Assembly: GCA_051252515.1 (NCBI GenBank)
Contig: JBPOFS010000004.1
Location: 248,001 to 312,000, forward strand
DNA length: 64,000 nt
Source of the DNA: UBA5078 sp051252515
GTDB lineage: Bacteria; Pseudomonadota; Gammaproteobacteria; Pseudomonadales; Pseudohongiellaceae
Direction: 5' to 3'
Below the pieces are notes generated by a model. It saw only the letters and a list, made by a program, of their open reading frames with translations. It had not been told where the DNA came from and made no database searches. The translations under genes and the position numbers were made by a program. Of this stretch, positions 36,137 to 44,608 are shown one piece after another (within the stretch, counting starts at the first letter, position 1; each line of letters starts with the position of its first letter).

Positions 36137-37108
36137 CTATAAGGGCATGTCTTTGGCAAAAAATTCACGTACCGATTGCACGTCAATAGCGATACAAGTT
36201 TGTAGTGCTTCTAATGACTCAAACTTTCGCTCCTCCCTAATTTTCTGCCGAAAAATCACTGTAATTTGCTCCCCGTAAATATCACTGTCGAAATCTAATA
36301 AATGGACTTCCAAAATAGCTTTTTTGCCCTCAGATACCGTTGGCCGATAACCGATATTCGCCGCCCCTTTCAAAAACCGCTCTGCCATGTCGACATTGTC
36401 TACTTTGACATCACAGGCGTACACCCCGTGCAAAGGCAAGCTCTTGCGATTCAACCTCACGTTACAAGTTGGAAAACCAAGATCACGGCCAAGTTGTTGG
36501 CCCATGACAACGGTGCCCGAAATACCATAGGGGCGATTCAATAAGAGCTCAACAAGCTCAAAGTCGCCAGCCTGTAACTGCTCTCGCACGTAGGTACTGC
36601 TAATACGAATCCCGTCATGTTCGCAGCTGGTCGATTCGATAAGCTCAAAACCAAAACGCTCACTGTACGCTTTTAGCATCCCAAAATCGCCTTGGCGCTG
36701 ATGCCCAAAGCGAAAATCATTCCCGATAATTAGTGCCGAAATCCCCAAACCATCGACTAGTATCCTTTCAACATAGTCCTGCGCACTTAGATTGCGTAAG
36801 GCTTCATCAAAGTTCAGCTTGTAGACAACGTCCACCCCCAAGTCCTGCAGAAGCGCGAGTTTTTCCTCTAGCTCACTAAGACGCGCAGGGCACTCTTGAG
36901 GGCTTTGGGCAAAAAACTCTTCTGGGTGGGGTTCGATGAGAATCACCACAGAGGGTAACTGCAGTTCGGCGGCTTTATTACGTAATTGCTGCACAATGAG
37001 CTGATGCCCAGTATGTACGCCATCGAATTTACCGATAGTCGCTACACAGCCTTTATGCTGAGCAAGGAAACCACTCGTTTCCTCTATGATTTGCATAGTC
37101 GGTGCCAC
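36137..37108 (-). CDS. ribF: Bifunctional riboflavin kinase/FAD synthetase
   Basis: The N-terminal half is the FMN adenylyltransferase (TIGKFDGVHTGHQLIV, then the ISSTYVREQL region), and the C-terminal half is the riboflavin kinase (GTVVMGQQLGRDLGFPTCNVRL). It makes FMN and FAD in the cytosol. The start is either GTG 37108 (weak AGG 8 nt upstream) or ATG 37096; both give a normal family N-terminus. It heads the ribF-ileS-fkpB-ispH block. murJ, often upstream of ribF, is not next to it here. Confidence 0.96.
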   Translation of the reverse strand: MAPTMQIIEETSGFLAQHKGCVATIGKFDGVHTGHQLIVQQLRNKAAELQLPSVVILIEPHPEEFFAQSPQECPARLSELEEKLALLQDLGVDVVYKLNFDEALRNLSAQDYVERILVDGLGISALIIGNDFRFGHQRQGDFGMLKAYSERFGFELIESTSCEHDGIRISSTYVREQLQAGDFELVELLLNRPYGISGTVVMGQQLGRDLGFPTCNVRLNRKSLPLHGVYACDVKVDNVDMAERFLKGAANIGYRPTVSEGKKAILEVHLLDFDSDIYGEQITVIFRQKIREERKFESLEALQTCIAIDVQSVREFFAKDMPL

Positions 37109-37172
37109 AAAGTTTGCCTAGGGAAATAAAAGGGCGAGATTATACCCTGTTAGCTGTGTCAGCCCCAAAAAC

Positions 37173-37391
37173 TTATTCCTTGGGCCGAACTCTCTGCGTG
37201 CCTCTCCTGAACAACAACCGCGCTAATGCTAATAGGCATACAATCATAATCGTCTGCCCGACGATGACATTCACAACTGAGATGGTTTCGGGTCGTGTAG
37301 AGATAAAGATCATATTCACGAGCGTTCCCATTGCAGTGGCCGCAAACACTCCGGCAAATAACAACTGAAATATTCCTACGAGCCTATCCAT
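37173..37391 (-). CDS. Small two-helix membrane protein of unknown function
   Basis: ATG 37391 has AGGAGG 5 nt upstream, a strong site, and gives 72 residues with two helices (about 6-28, GIFQLLFAGVFAATAMGTLV, and 42-62, IVGQTIMIVCLLALARLLF) and a basic tail. I recognise no family. It lies between the quinone-reductase-like gene and ribF on the same strand, with a gap of 36 bp to the former. The good ribosome site and clean topology make it a likely gene. Confidence 0.6.
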   Translation of the reverse strand: MDRLVGIFQLLFAGVFAATAMGTLVNMIFISTRPETISVVNVIVGQTIMIVCLLALARLLFRRGTQRVRPKE

Positions 37392-37427
37392 TTTCCCCTC
37401 CTGGGGTTCCAGCATGCCCATGGCGCG

Positions 37428-38453
37428 CTAGGCAACACTCAATACTAATTTACCGATCATTGATCCGGATTCGAGTTTAGCATGCGCTTTGAGAAGATTC
37501 GCCGCCTCTAGAGCACCAAAATGCTCGATTCGAGTATGCCTTAATTGCCCTGCATCAAAAAGCTGTGCAGCCCGCGTCAACAAAGCCCCCTGCTCGCCCA
37601 TATCCGCTGTCTGAAAACGGGCGCGAGTGAACATGAACTCCCAAGTAATGGCGACACTCTTAGGCTTAAAAAGATTGATATTGACGGGCTGATTCGCTTC
37701 CGTGTCGACGATCAAGCACAGCTTTCCTTGTGGGCGAATAATGTCGGCCATACTCCGCCAGTACTGGGCTGTCCCCACAAGGCAAAGGATATAATCAACA
37801 CCTTCGATCCCGCATCGCTTGCACTCATCTTCCAACTCTTCTTTGTGGTTGAGCACCTCGTCCGCGCCCATATCACGACACCATTGCTCACTCTCAGGCC
37901 GAGAGGCAGTCGCAATCACTGTTAGCCCCGCGACTTTCTTTGCTAGCTGAATAGCAATAGACCCTACACCCCCTCCAGCGCCAATGATCAAAATAGAACG
38001 GCCTTGGTTCGCCTGCGGGTCGGCCTGCAAGCCCATTCTTTCAAACATCGCCTCCCATGCCGTAATAGTGGTTAAGGGCATAGCGGCCGCATCTTCGAAA
38101 CTTAGAGTTTTAGGTTTAGTGCCTACAAGACGCTCATCGACAAGGTGGTATTCACTATTGCAGCCAGCCTGGGTGACGTCCCCCGCGTAGTAGACTTCAT
38201 CGCCAGGCTTAAACAAGCTGCACTGCTCGCCAACACTTTCCACGACCCCTGCGCAGTCCCATCCCAAGACTCTAGGAAAGTCCAGACGGCTTCCTGCTGT
38301 CATCCGAATCTTAGTATCCACTGGGTTGACCGAAACCGCGCGGACGCGCACGAGTAATTGCCGTGCGCCTGCCACAGGCATAGGAACTTCAACATCCTGT
38401 AAGGCATTCGCATCGATCACGGGTAATGAATTATGTACGCCTACTGCTCTCAT
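37428..38453 (-). CDS. Medium-chain (zinc-type) alcohol dehydrogenase-like NADPH quinone reductase
   Basis: A 341-residue MDR-superfamily enzyme: PVDTKIRMTAG, GWDCAGVVESVGEQCSLFKPGD, and the Rossmann loop IIGAGGGVGSIAIQLAKKVA. The cysteine pattern of the structural zinc site is not obvious, and the sequence fits the zinc-less quinone oxidoreductase/ZADH subgroup (YogA-like). It probably reduces quinones or enones with NADPH in the cytosol. Substrate unproven. Confidence 0.88.
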   Translation of the reverse strand: MRAVGVHNSLPVIDANALQDVEVPMPVAGARQLLVRVRAVSVNPVDTKIRMTAGSRLDFPRVLGWDCAGVVESVGEQCSLFKPGDEVYYAGDVTQAGCNSEYHLVDERLVGTKPKTLSFEDAAAMPLTTITAWEAMFERMGLQADPQANQGRSILIIGAGGGVGSIAIQLAKKVAGLTVIATASRPESEQWCRDMGADEVLNHKEELEDECKRCGIEGVDYILCLVGTAQYWRSMADIIRPQGKLCLIVDTEANQPVNINLFKPKSVAITWEFMFTRARFQTADMGEQGALLTRAAQLFDAGQLRHTRIEHFGALEAANLLKAHAKLESGSMIGKLVLSVA

Positions 38454-38630
38454 AACGCTCCTCGTTTCTTATTATTAGAGGCTCAACGCACTGAAGTGGC
38501 ACGTTAGCCTAAGCGATTCTCACTCCATTATTACACTGCCTAGCCCCAAGCGACACTCCAGCCTCGCTAGCCTTGTTGCAAATACGACTGCTATGATGCC
38601 CAACACACGTATAACAAGGATCGTGACTCA

Positions 38631-39017
38631 ATGCTGGGCAAGTTACTATTTACCATCATCATCATATTGCTCGGAATTCTGTGGATTCGTCGGAACAGAG
38701 AGCAAGAACGCCAAGAAGCGAGCAAAGCTGCCAAACGTACTCCAGAGATCTCTGCATCCCCGCCCGCCTTAAATGATTACCGCTTTGCGGCGTATCTATT
38801 CCTAGCCCTGATGATCGGCTCTGGCTCATACCTTTATTACCAGCGCTGGCAAGATGACCACCGGTTAGTCACAGTCCTGCTTCATCGCGACGGCGCCCAA
38901 TCTCCTGTCACTTATCAAGTACAAAAAAGTGAGCTAGAAGAGCGGGCCTTCACCACGATCGATGGAATTCGAGTCACCGTTGCGGCAAGCGAGCGCATGG
39001 AAGTGATTGGCCTTTAG
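38631..39017 (+). CDS. Small membrane protein upstream of the YdeP-type oxidoreductase
   Basis: The 128-residue protein has an N-terminal helix (about 4-19, LLFTIIIILLGILWIRR), a charged linker rich in Glu, Arg and Lys, and a second helix (about 51-66, FAAYLFLALMIGSGSYLYY). A short periplasmic C-terminal domain of about 60 residues follows (VLLHRDGAQSPVTYQVQKS). I do not recognise a family. It ends 30 bp before the molybdopterin oxidoreductase and is probably cotranscribed. A link to that enzyme is inference from position. Confidence 0.7.
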   Translation: MLGKLLFTIIIILLGILWIRRNREQERQEASKAAKRTPEISASPPALNDYRFAAYLFLALMIGSGSYLYYQRWQDDHRLVTVLLHRDGAQSPVTYQVQKSELEERAFTTIDGIRVTVAASERMEVIGL

Positions 39018-39047
39018 CTATTAGGCGACAAAATTCGTGAGAACGCT

Positions 39048-41261
39048 ATGAGCAAAAACCAGCACAGCAATGTCGAAAAACTCCCCATCGGCGGCGGCTT
39101 GAAAGCCGTAAAGTATGTGCTATCGATCGCAAACGATGTGGGACCTCGACGCCTTGCCGAGGCCGTGCGCTCAAAGAATACTTGTAAAGCTTGTGCATTT
39201 GGCACTGGCGGTCAACGTGGCGGCCTGCACAATGAACACAATACAGGCATTGAAATTTGCAATAAAAACATTCAAGCCCAATCAGGCGATATGCGCGCAG
39301 CCATCCCCAGCGCCATTTTTGCCGACAATAGCATTGCGGAACTTCAACAACTCACCGGTCGCGAACTCGAAGCTCTAGGGCGCCTAGCACACCCTTTGTA
39401 CAAAGCCCCAGGGGCCGAGCATTACCGTGTCATCACATACGATGAAGCCATCGCACTGATTAGCACCAAGATGCGGGCAAGCAAGCCGTCGCGCAGTTTC
39501 TTTTACAGCTCCGGGCGCTCCTCTAACGAGGCGGCCTTTATACTGCAGCTATTCGCACGGTTATTTGGCAGCAACCATGTCAACAATTGCTCCTATTATT
39601 GCCACCAAGCCTCTGGCGTTGGTTTGCACGCCAGTATTGGCACTGGCACTGCCACCGTCCAATATCAAGATTTAGAGAAAGCCGACACTATTTTAGTGAT
39701 CGGGGCGAATCCCGCTTCCAACCACCCGCGGTTCCTGAAAGTCTTAATCGAATGCCGAAGACGCGGCGGCAATGTCATCGTCATTAATCCTGCCAAGGAA
39801 CCGGGCTTGGTTCGTTTCGCCTCACCTAGCAATTTCCGCTCAATGATTGTCGGTGGCGCTAAGATCGCTTCGCATTATTTACAGCCGCACGTAGGTGGCG
39901 ATCTCGCACTGCTACAGGCAATTGCTAAGGCCATATTGGAAGACGGCGGCAGCGATGCGGCCTTTATCAGCGCCCACACGAATCATTTTGCCCAATACCA
40001 ATCTCATATCGAGACCCTGCAATGGCCAACCCTCGTCGCACAAAGCGGCGTCGAAGAAACACTCATTCGAGAGGTTGCACAACTACTGACTCACTCTACG
40101 CGCAGTGTTTTTAGTTGGGGTATGGGGGTCACTCATCACAGCAATGGTGTGGACAATATAGAGGCAATTAGCAACCTCGCACTGCTGCTCGGCATGATCG
40201 CAAAACCTGGTAGCGGTCTATTACCACTGCGCGGACACAGCAATGTGCAAGGGGTCGGCTCGATGGGAGTGACCCCCGCGCTTAAGACACAAGTATTAGA
40301 CGGCTTAGAGAAAAGCCTTGGCATCACACTACCAAAAACAGCAGGCATGGATACACTTGCCTGTATGCGTGCGGCACACCAAGGCGAGATCGACATGGCG
40401 TTTCTCTTGGGCGGCAATCTCTATGCCGCTACTCCTGACTCGACATTCGCGGATGCAGCTCTAGCCGCCATCCCCTTCAAGGTGCAAATTAACTCTACCT
40501 TGAATCTAAGCCATGTTTACGGCATAGGAGAAGAAAGTATTGTGCTCCCCATTCGAGTGCGCGATGAAGAGCAGCAAGGCACCACTCAGGAGTCAATGTT
40601 TAGCTTTGTGCGCCTTAGTGACGGAGGGTTTGAACGCATAGAAGGGCTGCGCTCTGAAGTGTCGCTCATTAGCAGTATTGCCGCTGACGTCATCGACAAA
40701 GAGACTCTCGACTTTAATGTGTTCAGTAGCCACAGAGAAATTCGTAGCGCTATCGCAAAGGTAATACCCGGTTATGAAGCCATCGATAATATTGATGAGA
40801 CTAAAGAAGAGTTTCATATCCAAGGGCGATTGCTCAATCAACCGAAGTTCAACACTCCCGATGGCCGGGCAAATTTCCGCCTTCCGTCATGTCCTCAGCC
40901 CTTGTCTCGCAATACACACCCAGGACAATATACCCTTAGCAGTGTCCGCAGTGAAGGTCAGTTCAATACCATTGTGTACACCGACAATGATGTCTACAGA
41001 GGGCAAACAGCCCGTAATATCGTACTAATGCATCCCTTGGATATCGAGAAAGAAGGTTTCAAAGAAGGGATGAAAGTCCGCTTAGACAATGCCACTGGCA
41101 GCATGCGCGCACTCACTCTACATGCATTCGACATCCGCCAAGGAAACCTTTTGACTTATTTCCCCGAAGCCAATGTTCTTATACCCCTAGACGCCGACCC
41201 CCGTAGCCACACACCGTCATTCAAGGCAGTGCAAATCAAAATCACGGCAGACCGAACCTAA
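39048..41261 (+). CDS. FdhF/YdeP-family molybdopterin oxidoreductase
   Basis: A 737-residue member of the DMSO reductase superfamily. It has a N-terminal CKACAFGTGGQRGGLHNE motif (a CxxC, not the full four-Cys cluster), the molybdopterin contacts SSGRSSNEAAFILQLFARL, GSNHVNNCSYYCHQASG and LVIGANPASNHPRF, and the C-terminal MHPLDIEKEGFKEGM domain. YdeP-type proteins are soluble and cytosolic, of unknown activity; E. coli YdeP is linked to acid resistance. There is no signal peptide. A short membrane-protein gene lies 30 bp upstream. Substrate unknown. Confidence 0.92.
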   Translation: MSKNQHSNVEKLPIGGGLKAVKYVLSIANDVGPRRLAEAVRSKNTCKACAFGTGGQRGGLHNEHNTGIEICNKNIQAQSGDMRAAIPSAIFADNSIAELQQLTGRELEALGRLAHPLYKAPGAEHYRVITYDEAIALISTKMRASKPSRSFFYSSGRSSNEAAFILQLFARLFGSNHVNNCSYYCHQASGVGLHASIGTGTATVQYQDLEKADTILVIGANPASNHPRFLKVLIECRRRGGNVIVINPAKEPGLVRFASPSNFRSMIVGGAKIASHYLQPHVGGDLALLQAIAKAILEDGGSDAAFISAHTNHFAQYQSHIETLQWPTLVAQSGVEETLIREVAQLLTHSTRSVFSWGMGVTHHSNGVDNIEAISNLALLLGMIAKPGSGLLPLRGHSNVQGVGSMGVTPALKTQVLDGLEKSLGITLPKTAGMDTLACMRAAHQGEIDMAFLLGGNLYAATPDSTFADAALAAIPFKVQINSTLNLSHVYGIGEESIVLPIRVRDEEQQGTTQESMFSFVRLSDGGFERIEGLRSEVSLISSIAADVIDKETLDFNVFSSHREIRSAIAKVIPGYEAIDNIDETKEEFHIQGRLLNQPKFNTPDGRANFRLPSCPQPLSRNTHPGQYTLSSVRSEGQFNTIVYTDNDVYRGQTARNIVLMHPLDIEKEGFKEGMKVRLDNATGSMRALTLHAFDIRQGNLLTYFPEANVLIPLDADPRSHTPSFKAVQIKITADRT

Positions 41262-41267
41262 AACCGC

Positions 41268-41290
41268 ACAGCAATGGCATTGCCTGTTTT
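41268..41290 (+). terminator. Probable terminator of the YdeP-type gene
   Basis: ACAGCAATG (41268-41276) pairs with CATTGCCTGT (41278-41287, one bulged C) and is followed by TTTT up to 41290. The T-run is short and the loop is tight, so support is moderate. Confidence 0.5.
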
Positions 41291-41365
41291 GCCTCTCGGT
41301 TTGTCGATTTTCCCCATGCTCCCGACGCTAAGCTGCTAGAATCGTGGGCAAATCAATTTGTAACT

Positions 41366-42106
41366 ATGAGCATCATGCACCTGTTTCGAAAACTCATTTT
41401 CGTACTGCTGCTTTTTCCCGCCACACTCCATGCGTCGGAAGAACTCGTCACTATCGCAGACGGCAGCACTATAAAAGTCTTCGTCTTCTATCCGAAAAAT
41501 TACGGAGAAGGCCCTTGGCCACTAACGGTCCTGATGTCTGGCGGCACAGCAAACGAATATGTCGTGCGCGCGCAATTCTGGCTGGGCCATGAACTGGCGA
41601 ACCAAGGCTGGGCTATTGCTGTGCCTGTCTCCCCAAACGACGATGGTTTTTTCGGGACTAGCGGTGAGCGCATTCCCGAGGTCATCGCAAGCCTACAAGA
41701 ATCCTCTGATATTCAACCAGGAAAAGCACTTTTAGTCGGCGTGTCCAATGGCGGCAGCTCGGCACTGGAAATCGCCAGCCGCCATCCCGACAACTATTAC
41801 GGTGTTGTCGCCGTACCTGGCATTGTGAAAGACGAGAGCAAAATTGGCCAATTCAACGGTTTGCCCGTTTACGTGCGCATCGGTGAGAATGACTTTCTGC
41901 GTTGGAACAAAGAACTGCCTAAATTGATTAGACAGCTTACAGACGCAGGGGCAAAGGTGAATGCCAAACTCGAGCCCAATGCCAACCACGTCTTTCCTAT
42001 TAACTGGAACGAACTACAACCTTGGCTCGATAGCATCCGCGAAGAAGCAGACACTATCGGCGACAAGGCTGTGCCTATTCAAGAACGACTTTCTTCGATC
42101 CAATAG
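41366..42106 (+). CDS. Secreted alpha/beta-hydrolase (dienelactone-hydrolase-like)
   Basis: A signal peptide (residues 1-24, ending LHASEE) is followed by an alpha/beta hydrolase of about 220 residues. The nucleophile elbow is LVGVSNGGSSALEIASRHP, with G-x-S-x-G (Ser near 131); the acid and His are likely in YVRIGENDFLRW and EPNANHVFP. It resembles polyhydroxybutyrate depolymerase/feruloyl esterase types as well as dienelactone hydrolase. Its end overlaps the convergent lipoprotein gene by 28 bp. Substrate unknown. Confidence 0.85.
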   Translation: MSIMHLFRKLIFVLLLFPATLHASEELVTIADGSTIKVFVFYPKNYGEGPWPLTVLMSGGTANEYVVRAQFWLGHELANQGWAIAVPVSPNDDGFFGTSGERIPEVIASLQESSDIQPGKALLVGVSNGGSSALEIASRHPDNYYGVVAVPGIVKDESKIGQFNGLPVYVRIGENDFLRWNKELPKLIRQLTDAGAKVNAKLEPNANHVFPINWNELQPWLDSIREEADTIGDKAVPIQERLSSIQ

Positions 42107-42438
42107 TCAACGACTACTCCATCTTTGATTTCAATCGACAGCTGACTTTCTTGGCTTTTCTCAACATCGATATGAAATAAGAGAAACAAACCGACCTCTG
42201 TTTCGACTTCGCTTCTGTTGCTGTAGTGCCACAGCTGGGAGCCATCTTCATATTGAGTCATGCGGCTTGGCTCCCCGAAACTACTGCGAACCCACGACAC
42301 ACTCGTCTGTCCACGCTGGATTCGCGACACCTCGTGCTCACTCCATCGAGCGCTTTGTGTGTGCGTATCTGAATCCACTGTAAACAGACATCCGGTAAGT
42401 AAAAGCATTCCTGCGAGCATTATCAGTCTCTTTATCAT
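42079..42438 (-). CDS. Small SmpA/BamE-like lipoprotein
   Basis: The N-terminus is a lipoprotein signal with lipobox LLTGC (Cys 17), so it is lipid-anchored. The mature part has the pattern of SmpA/OmlA folds: VSRIQRGQTSVSWVRSSFGEPSRMTQYEDG, recognised by IQRGQTSVSWVRSSFGEPS and WHYSN. BamE itself is a beta-barrel assembly component; this is a distant relative, not bamE. It overlaps the hydrolase gene from the other strand. Role unknown. Confidence 0.8.
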   Translation of the reverse strand: MIKRLIMLAGMLLLTGCLFTVDSDTHTQSARWSEHEVSRIQRGQTSVSWVRSSFGEPSRMTQYEDGSQLWHYSNRSEVETEVGLFLLFHIDVEKSQESQLSIEIKDGVVVDYWIEESRS

Positions 42439-42641
42439 TGTGCCTGCCTCTTTATCATTATTGTTAATGGTTCTCTCTAGCCCAAATCTCTAGAGCTCCA
42501 TGCCATATTAATCAGCCCAGATGAATCAAGACTGAATCAACACGGCATACTAAAGTTTTCCCATTGCGACGCTTTTCCTCTATTATCGCCAGCACTTAAA
42601 CAAATCAATTCGAATCGTCAACTAGGAGTAACAACGACATC

Positions 42642-43010
42642 ATGTACACATTGGTAAAAGTCATTCATATGAGTTTCGCAATGATCTCAGTGCTGGGCTT
42701 CATATTTCGAGGCATCCTAAAGATCAAAGAATCCCCTATTGTCGACAAGAAGCTCGTAAAAGTGTTGCCACACGTTGTGGACACAGTGCTACTTGTAAGC
42801 GCGATCACTCTAGTCGTGATGTCTGGGCAATATCCCTGGGTTGCCCCTTGGGTAGGTGCGAAAATTGTTGGACTTATTGTCTATATCGGCTTGGGCGTTG
42901 TAGTGATGCGTACTGCAAAAACTCCAAAAGCACGCATGACTGCATTCGTGCTTGCTCTGATCACAGTCGCCTATATATTTATGGTAGCGGGAACAAAGAC
43001 GATTTTTTAA
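42642..43010 (+). CDS. SirB2-family membrane protein
   Basis: A 122-residue protein with four helices: MYTLVKVIHMSFAMISVLGF, LPHVVDTVLLVSAITLVVM, WVGAKIVGLIVYIGLGVVVM and a last one near 105. These fit SirB2, a family of small inner-membrane proteins of unknown function, often near invasion or respiratory genes. TAGGAG lies about 11 nt upstream of the ATG. A strong promoter starts right after its stop codon. Confidence 0.9.
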   Translation: MYTLVKVIHMSFAMISVLGFIFRGILKIKESPIVDKKLVKVLPHVVDTVLLVSAITLVVMSGQYPWVAPWVGAKIVGLIVYIGLGVVVMRTAKTPKARMTAFVLALITVAYIFMVAGTKTIF

Positions 43011-43028
43011 ACCGTCCGGTTTTAATTC

Positions 43029-43056
43029 TTGACTTCCACCGTATTCGGAATACAAT
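43029..43056 (+). promoter_or_regulatory. Strong sigma-70-like promoter
   Basis: -35 TTGACT (43029-43034), 16-nt spacer, -10 TACAAT (43051-43056). Transcription would begin near 43063, giving a leader of about 210 nt up to the terminator at 43234, or reading through into the MFS gene. Confidence 0.6.
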
Positions 43057-43093
43057 TCTCGCCCTTAATTTAATTTTTAAAAGTTTTGAACAC

Positions 43094-43204
43094 ATGTTTA
43101 CTCAAATTAGTCATCGCAAATCCCACACACAGCGCACAGTTAACACTGCGGCCATGCTGTCGTGCGCGCCTAGCGTTAAGACCTGGGAGGTCGACTTAGA
43201 GTAA
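43094..43204 (+). CDS. Possible 36-residue leader peptide
   Basis: The ORF starts at ATG 43094 and ends with TAA 43202. The peptide is MFTQISHRKSH... with a basic front half, one Cys (near residue 24) and an acidic end, TWEVDLE. There is no good ribosome site; only weak AAAG lies upstream. It is between a good promoter and a terminator, which is the arrangement of a regulatory leader. No family match that I recognise. Confidence 0.25.
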   Translation: MFTQISHRKSHTQRTVNTAAMLSCAPSVKTWEVDLE

Positions 43205-43233
43205 ACTTCTAATTCAAAAATATTTGTTTTAAG

Positions 43234-43275
43234 AAAAGGCCTCTAAGTTCTCGTCGAATTTAGAGGCCTTTTTAT
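43234..43275. terminator. Intrinsic terminator upstream of the MFS gene
   Basis: AAAAGGCCTCTAA (43234-43246) and TTAGAGGCCTTTT (43260-43272) make a 13-bp perfect stem with a 13-nt loop, and the T-run is completed to 43273. Its position, 50 bp before the MFS start, suggests attenuation of that gene or the end of a small RNA. Confidence 0.85.
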
Positions 43276-43325
43276 TTGCCTAAAAAAAAGTACTGCCCAG
43301 AAAGAGGCCAAGTACAGGGGGACCT

Positions 43326-44573
43326 ATGCCTGAAATAAACACAGAGAATGAAAAACACACAATAATACTCGCACTAAAGCGCAATATTCGTGTGATTTAT
43401 GCAATGGCATTTTTCCATGCTTTTATGCTAATCGCGCCAGTGCTTGTGCCGTTTTTTGAGTCTAAAGGTTTAACCATAGCGCAAATATTCTACTTACAAG
43501 CAATATTTGCCGGCACCATAATGTTACTTGAGGCCCCTTCTGGTTACTTGGCAGATAGGTTCGGACGACGCAGCGTATTATTAGTTGGCAGCGTTGCCCA
43601 CGGCTTAGGGTCATTGTGCTTGGTTTTTGCAGACGGGTTTTTCGGATTGGTATTATTCGAATTTGTATTAGGCATTGCTGCCAGCATGATGTCAGGGGCT
43701 GACTTGGCGCTACTCTATGACTCAGAGCACGCATTGAATGATACCGAAGATGAGCACAGCAATAGCATCGCTCACCTAACCTCCACTAAAGCCTTAGCGG
43801 CGGGATCAGGGGCGTTACTCGGAGGCGCACTCGCCCTATGGTCGTTTGACGCCATTGTCCTTGCACAAGCTGCGCTCGCGTGGATTTGTCTTGTCTTAGC
43901 ACTGATGATTACTGAGCCACCAAACACCCCAGAACCCGGTACCGAAACTGCACTGAATTTCGAGGGCATTTTCAAGCACATTTTTAAAGGGGATAAGTTA
44001 CTAAGACAGGTATTCTTTGCCATTCCTTTATACAACCTCAGCACCTTTCAAGTGGTGTGGTTGATTCAACCCTATTGGCAAGAGAGAGGCTTGTCATTGT
44101 TAATGTTTGGGGTCTTGTGGTTTGCGCAAAACTTAACCGTTGGCTTTGCCAGTCACTTCGGAGCTGCAGTGGAGAAACACAAAGGCGCTGTTTTTGCACT
44201 TTTGTTGATGGGGGTTTTACCAATTGCAGCTCACTTTGGCATGGCATGGTTCAACGGGTGGTATGGAATCACCTTATGTTTCATCGTGTTTTTCTGCCGA
44301 GGACTCTATCAAGTCACTCTGGTCAATGCACTGAATAAACGAGTTCCTGGTAGTGTAAGAGCAACCGTCAATTCGTTAACAAGCCTAACATTTAGGTTTG
44401 GGTTTGTTTTAACGGGCCCATTATTAGGCCATATCGCACAGACCAAGGGGCTATCCACAGCATTGAACATGCTAGGCTTTAGTTCTTTACTGATGTTTCT
44501 GCTAATTATGCTGCCCTTGGTTAGAGCAGTTAAAAAAATGCAGGCCAATACGGTTCTGACAAAGCCGCTCTAA
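43326..44573 (+). CDS. MFS transporter
   Basis: A 415-residue protein with about twelve helices. The MFS motif A between helices 2 and 3 is visible as GYLADRFGRRSVLLVGS, and the motif before helix 4 is present. The central loop (about 205-225) is charged. The subgroup cannot be fixed; the fold resembles drug or metabolite exporters of the 12-helix class. AGGGGG lies close before the ATG. A 14-bp hairpin follows the stop at once. The leader upstream may control it. Confidence 0.88.
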   Translation: MPEINTENEKHTIILALKRNIRVIYAMAFFHAFMLIAPVLVPFFESKGLTIAQIFYLQAIFAGTIMLLEAPSGYLADRFGRRSVLLVGSVAHGLGSLCLVFADGFFGLVLFEFVLGIAASMMSGADLALLYDSEHALNDTEDEHSNSIAHLTSTKALAAGSGALLGGALALWSFDAIVLAQAALAWICLVLALMITEPPNTPEPGTETALNFEGIFKHIFKGDKLLRQVFFAIPLYNLSTFQVVWLIQPYWQERGLSLLMFGVLWFAQNLTVGFASHFGAAVEKHKGAVFALLLMGVLPIAAHFGMAWFNGWYGITLCFIVFFCRGLYQVTLVNALNKRVPGSVRATVNSLTSLTFRFGFVLTGPLLGHIAQTKGLSTALNMLGFSSLLMFLLIMLPLVRAVKKMQANTVLTKPL

Positions 44574-44608
44574 CCCTAGCCGTGCACCATTGTTGTGCAC
44601 GGCTAGGG
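44574..44608 (+). terminator. Perfect 14-bp hairpin after the MFS gene, containing an NtrC-like site
   Basis: CCCTAGCCGTGCAC (44574-44587) and GTGCACGGCTAGGG (44595-44608) with 7-nt loop CATTGTT. No T-tract follows, so it is a weak intrinsic terminator at best. The centre doubles as an NtrC-like palindrome. Confidence 0.5.

Larger units (their letters stand above)
43063..43275 (+). ncRNA. Candidate leader or small RNA between promoter and terminator
   Basis: The unit consists of a strong promoter (43029-43056), about 170 nt of sequence, and a strong intrinsic terminator (43234-43275), 50 bp before the MFS gene. A hairpin GACCT-GGG-AGGTC is visible around 43183-43195. Inside is a 36-codon ORF (43094-43204). 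It could be a free small RNA or a leader that attenuates the transporter gene. About 315 bp here have no other gene. Confidence 0.45.

Noticed and set aside
39048..41261. Formate dehydrogenase
   Set aside because: The full four-Cys cluster, selenocysteine/Cys active-site context and partner subunits of FdhF are absent; the sequence fits the YdeP subgroup of unknown activity.
43094..43204. Precursor peptide of a ribosomally made natural product
   Set aside because: No maturation enzyme gene is nearby; only one Cys and no recognisable leader. Kept only as a possible regulatory leader.
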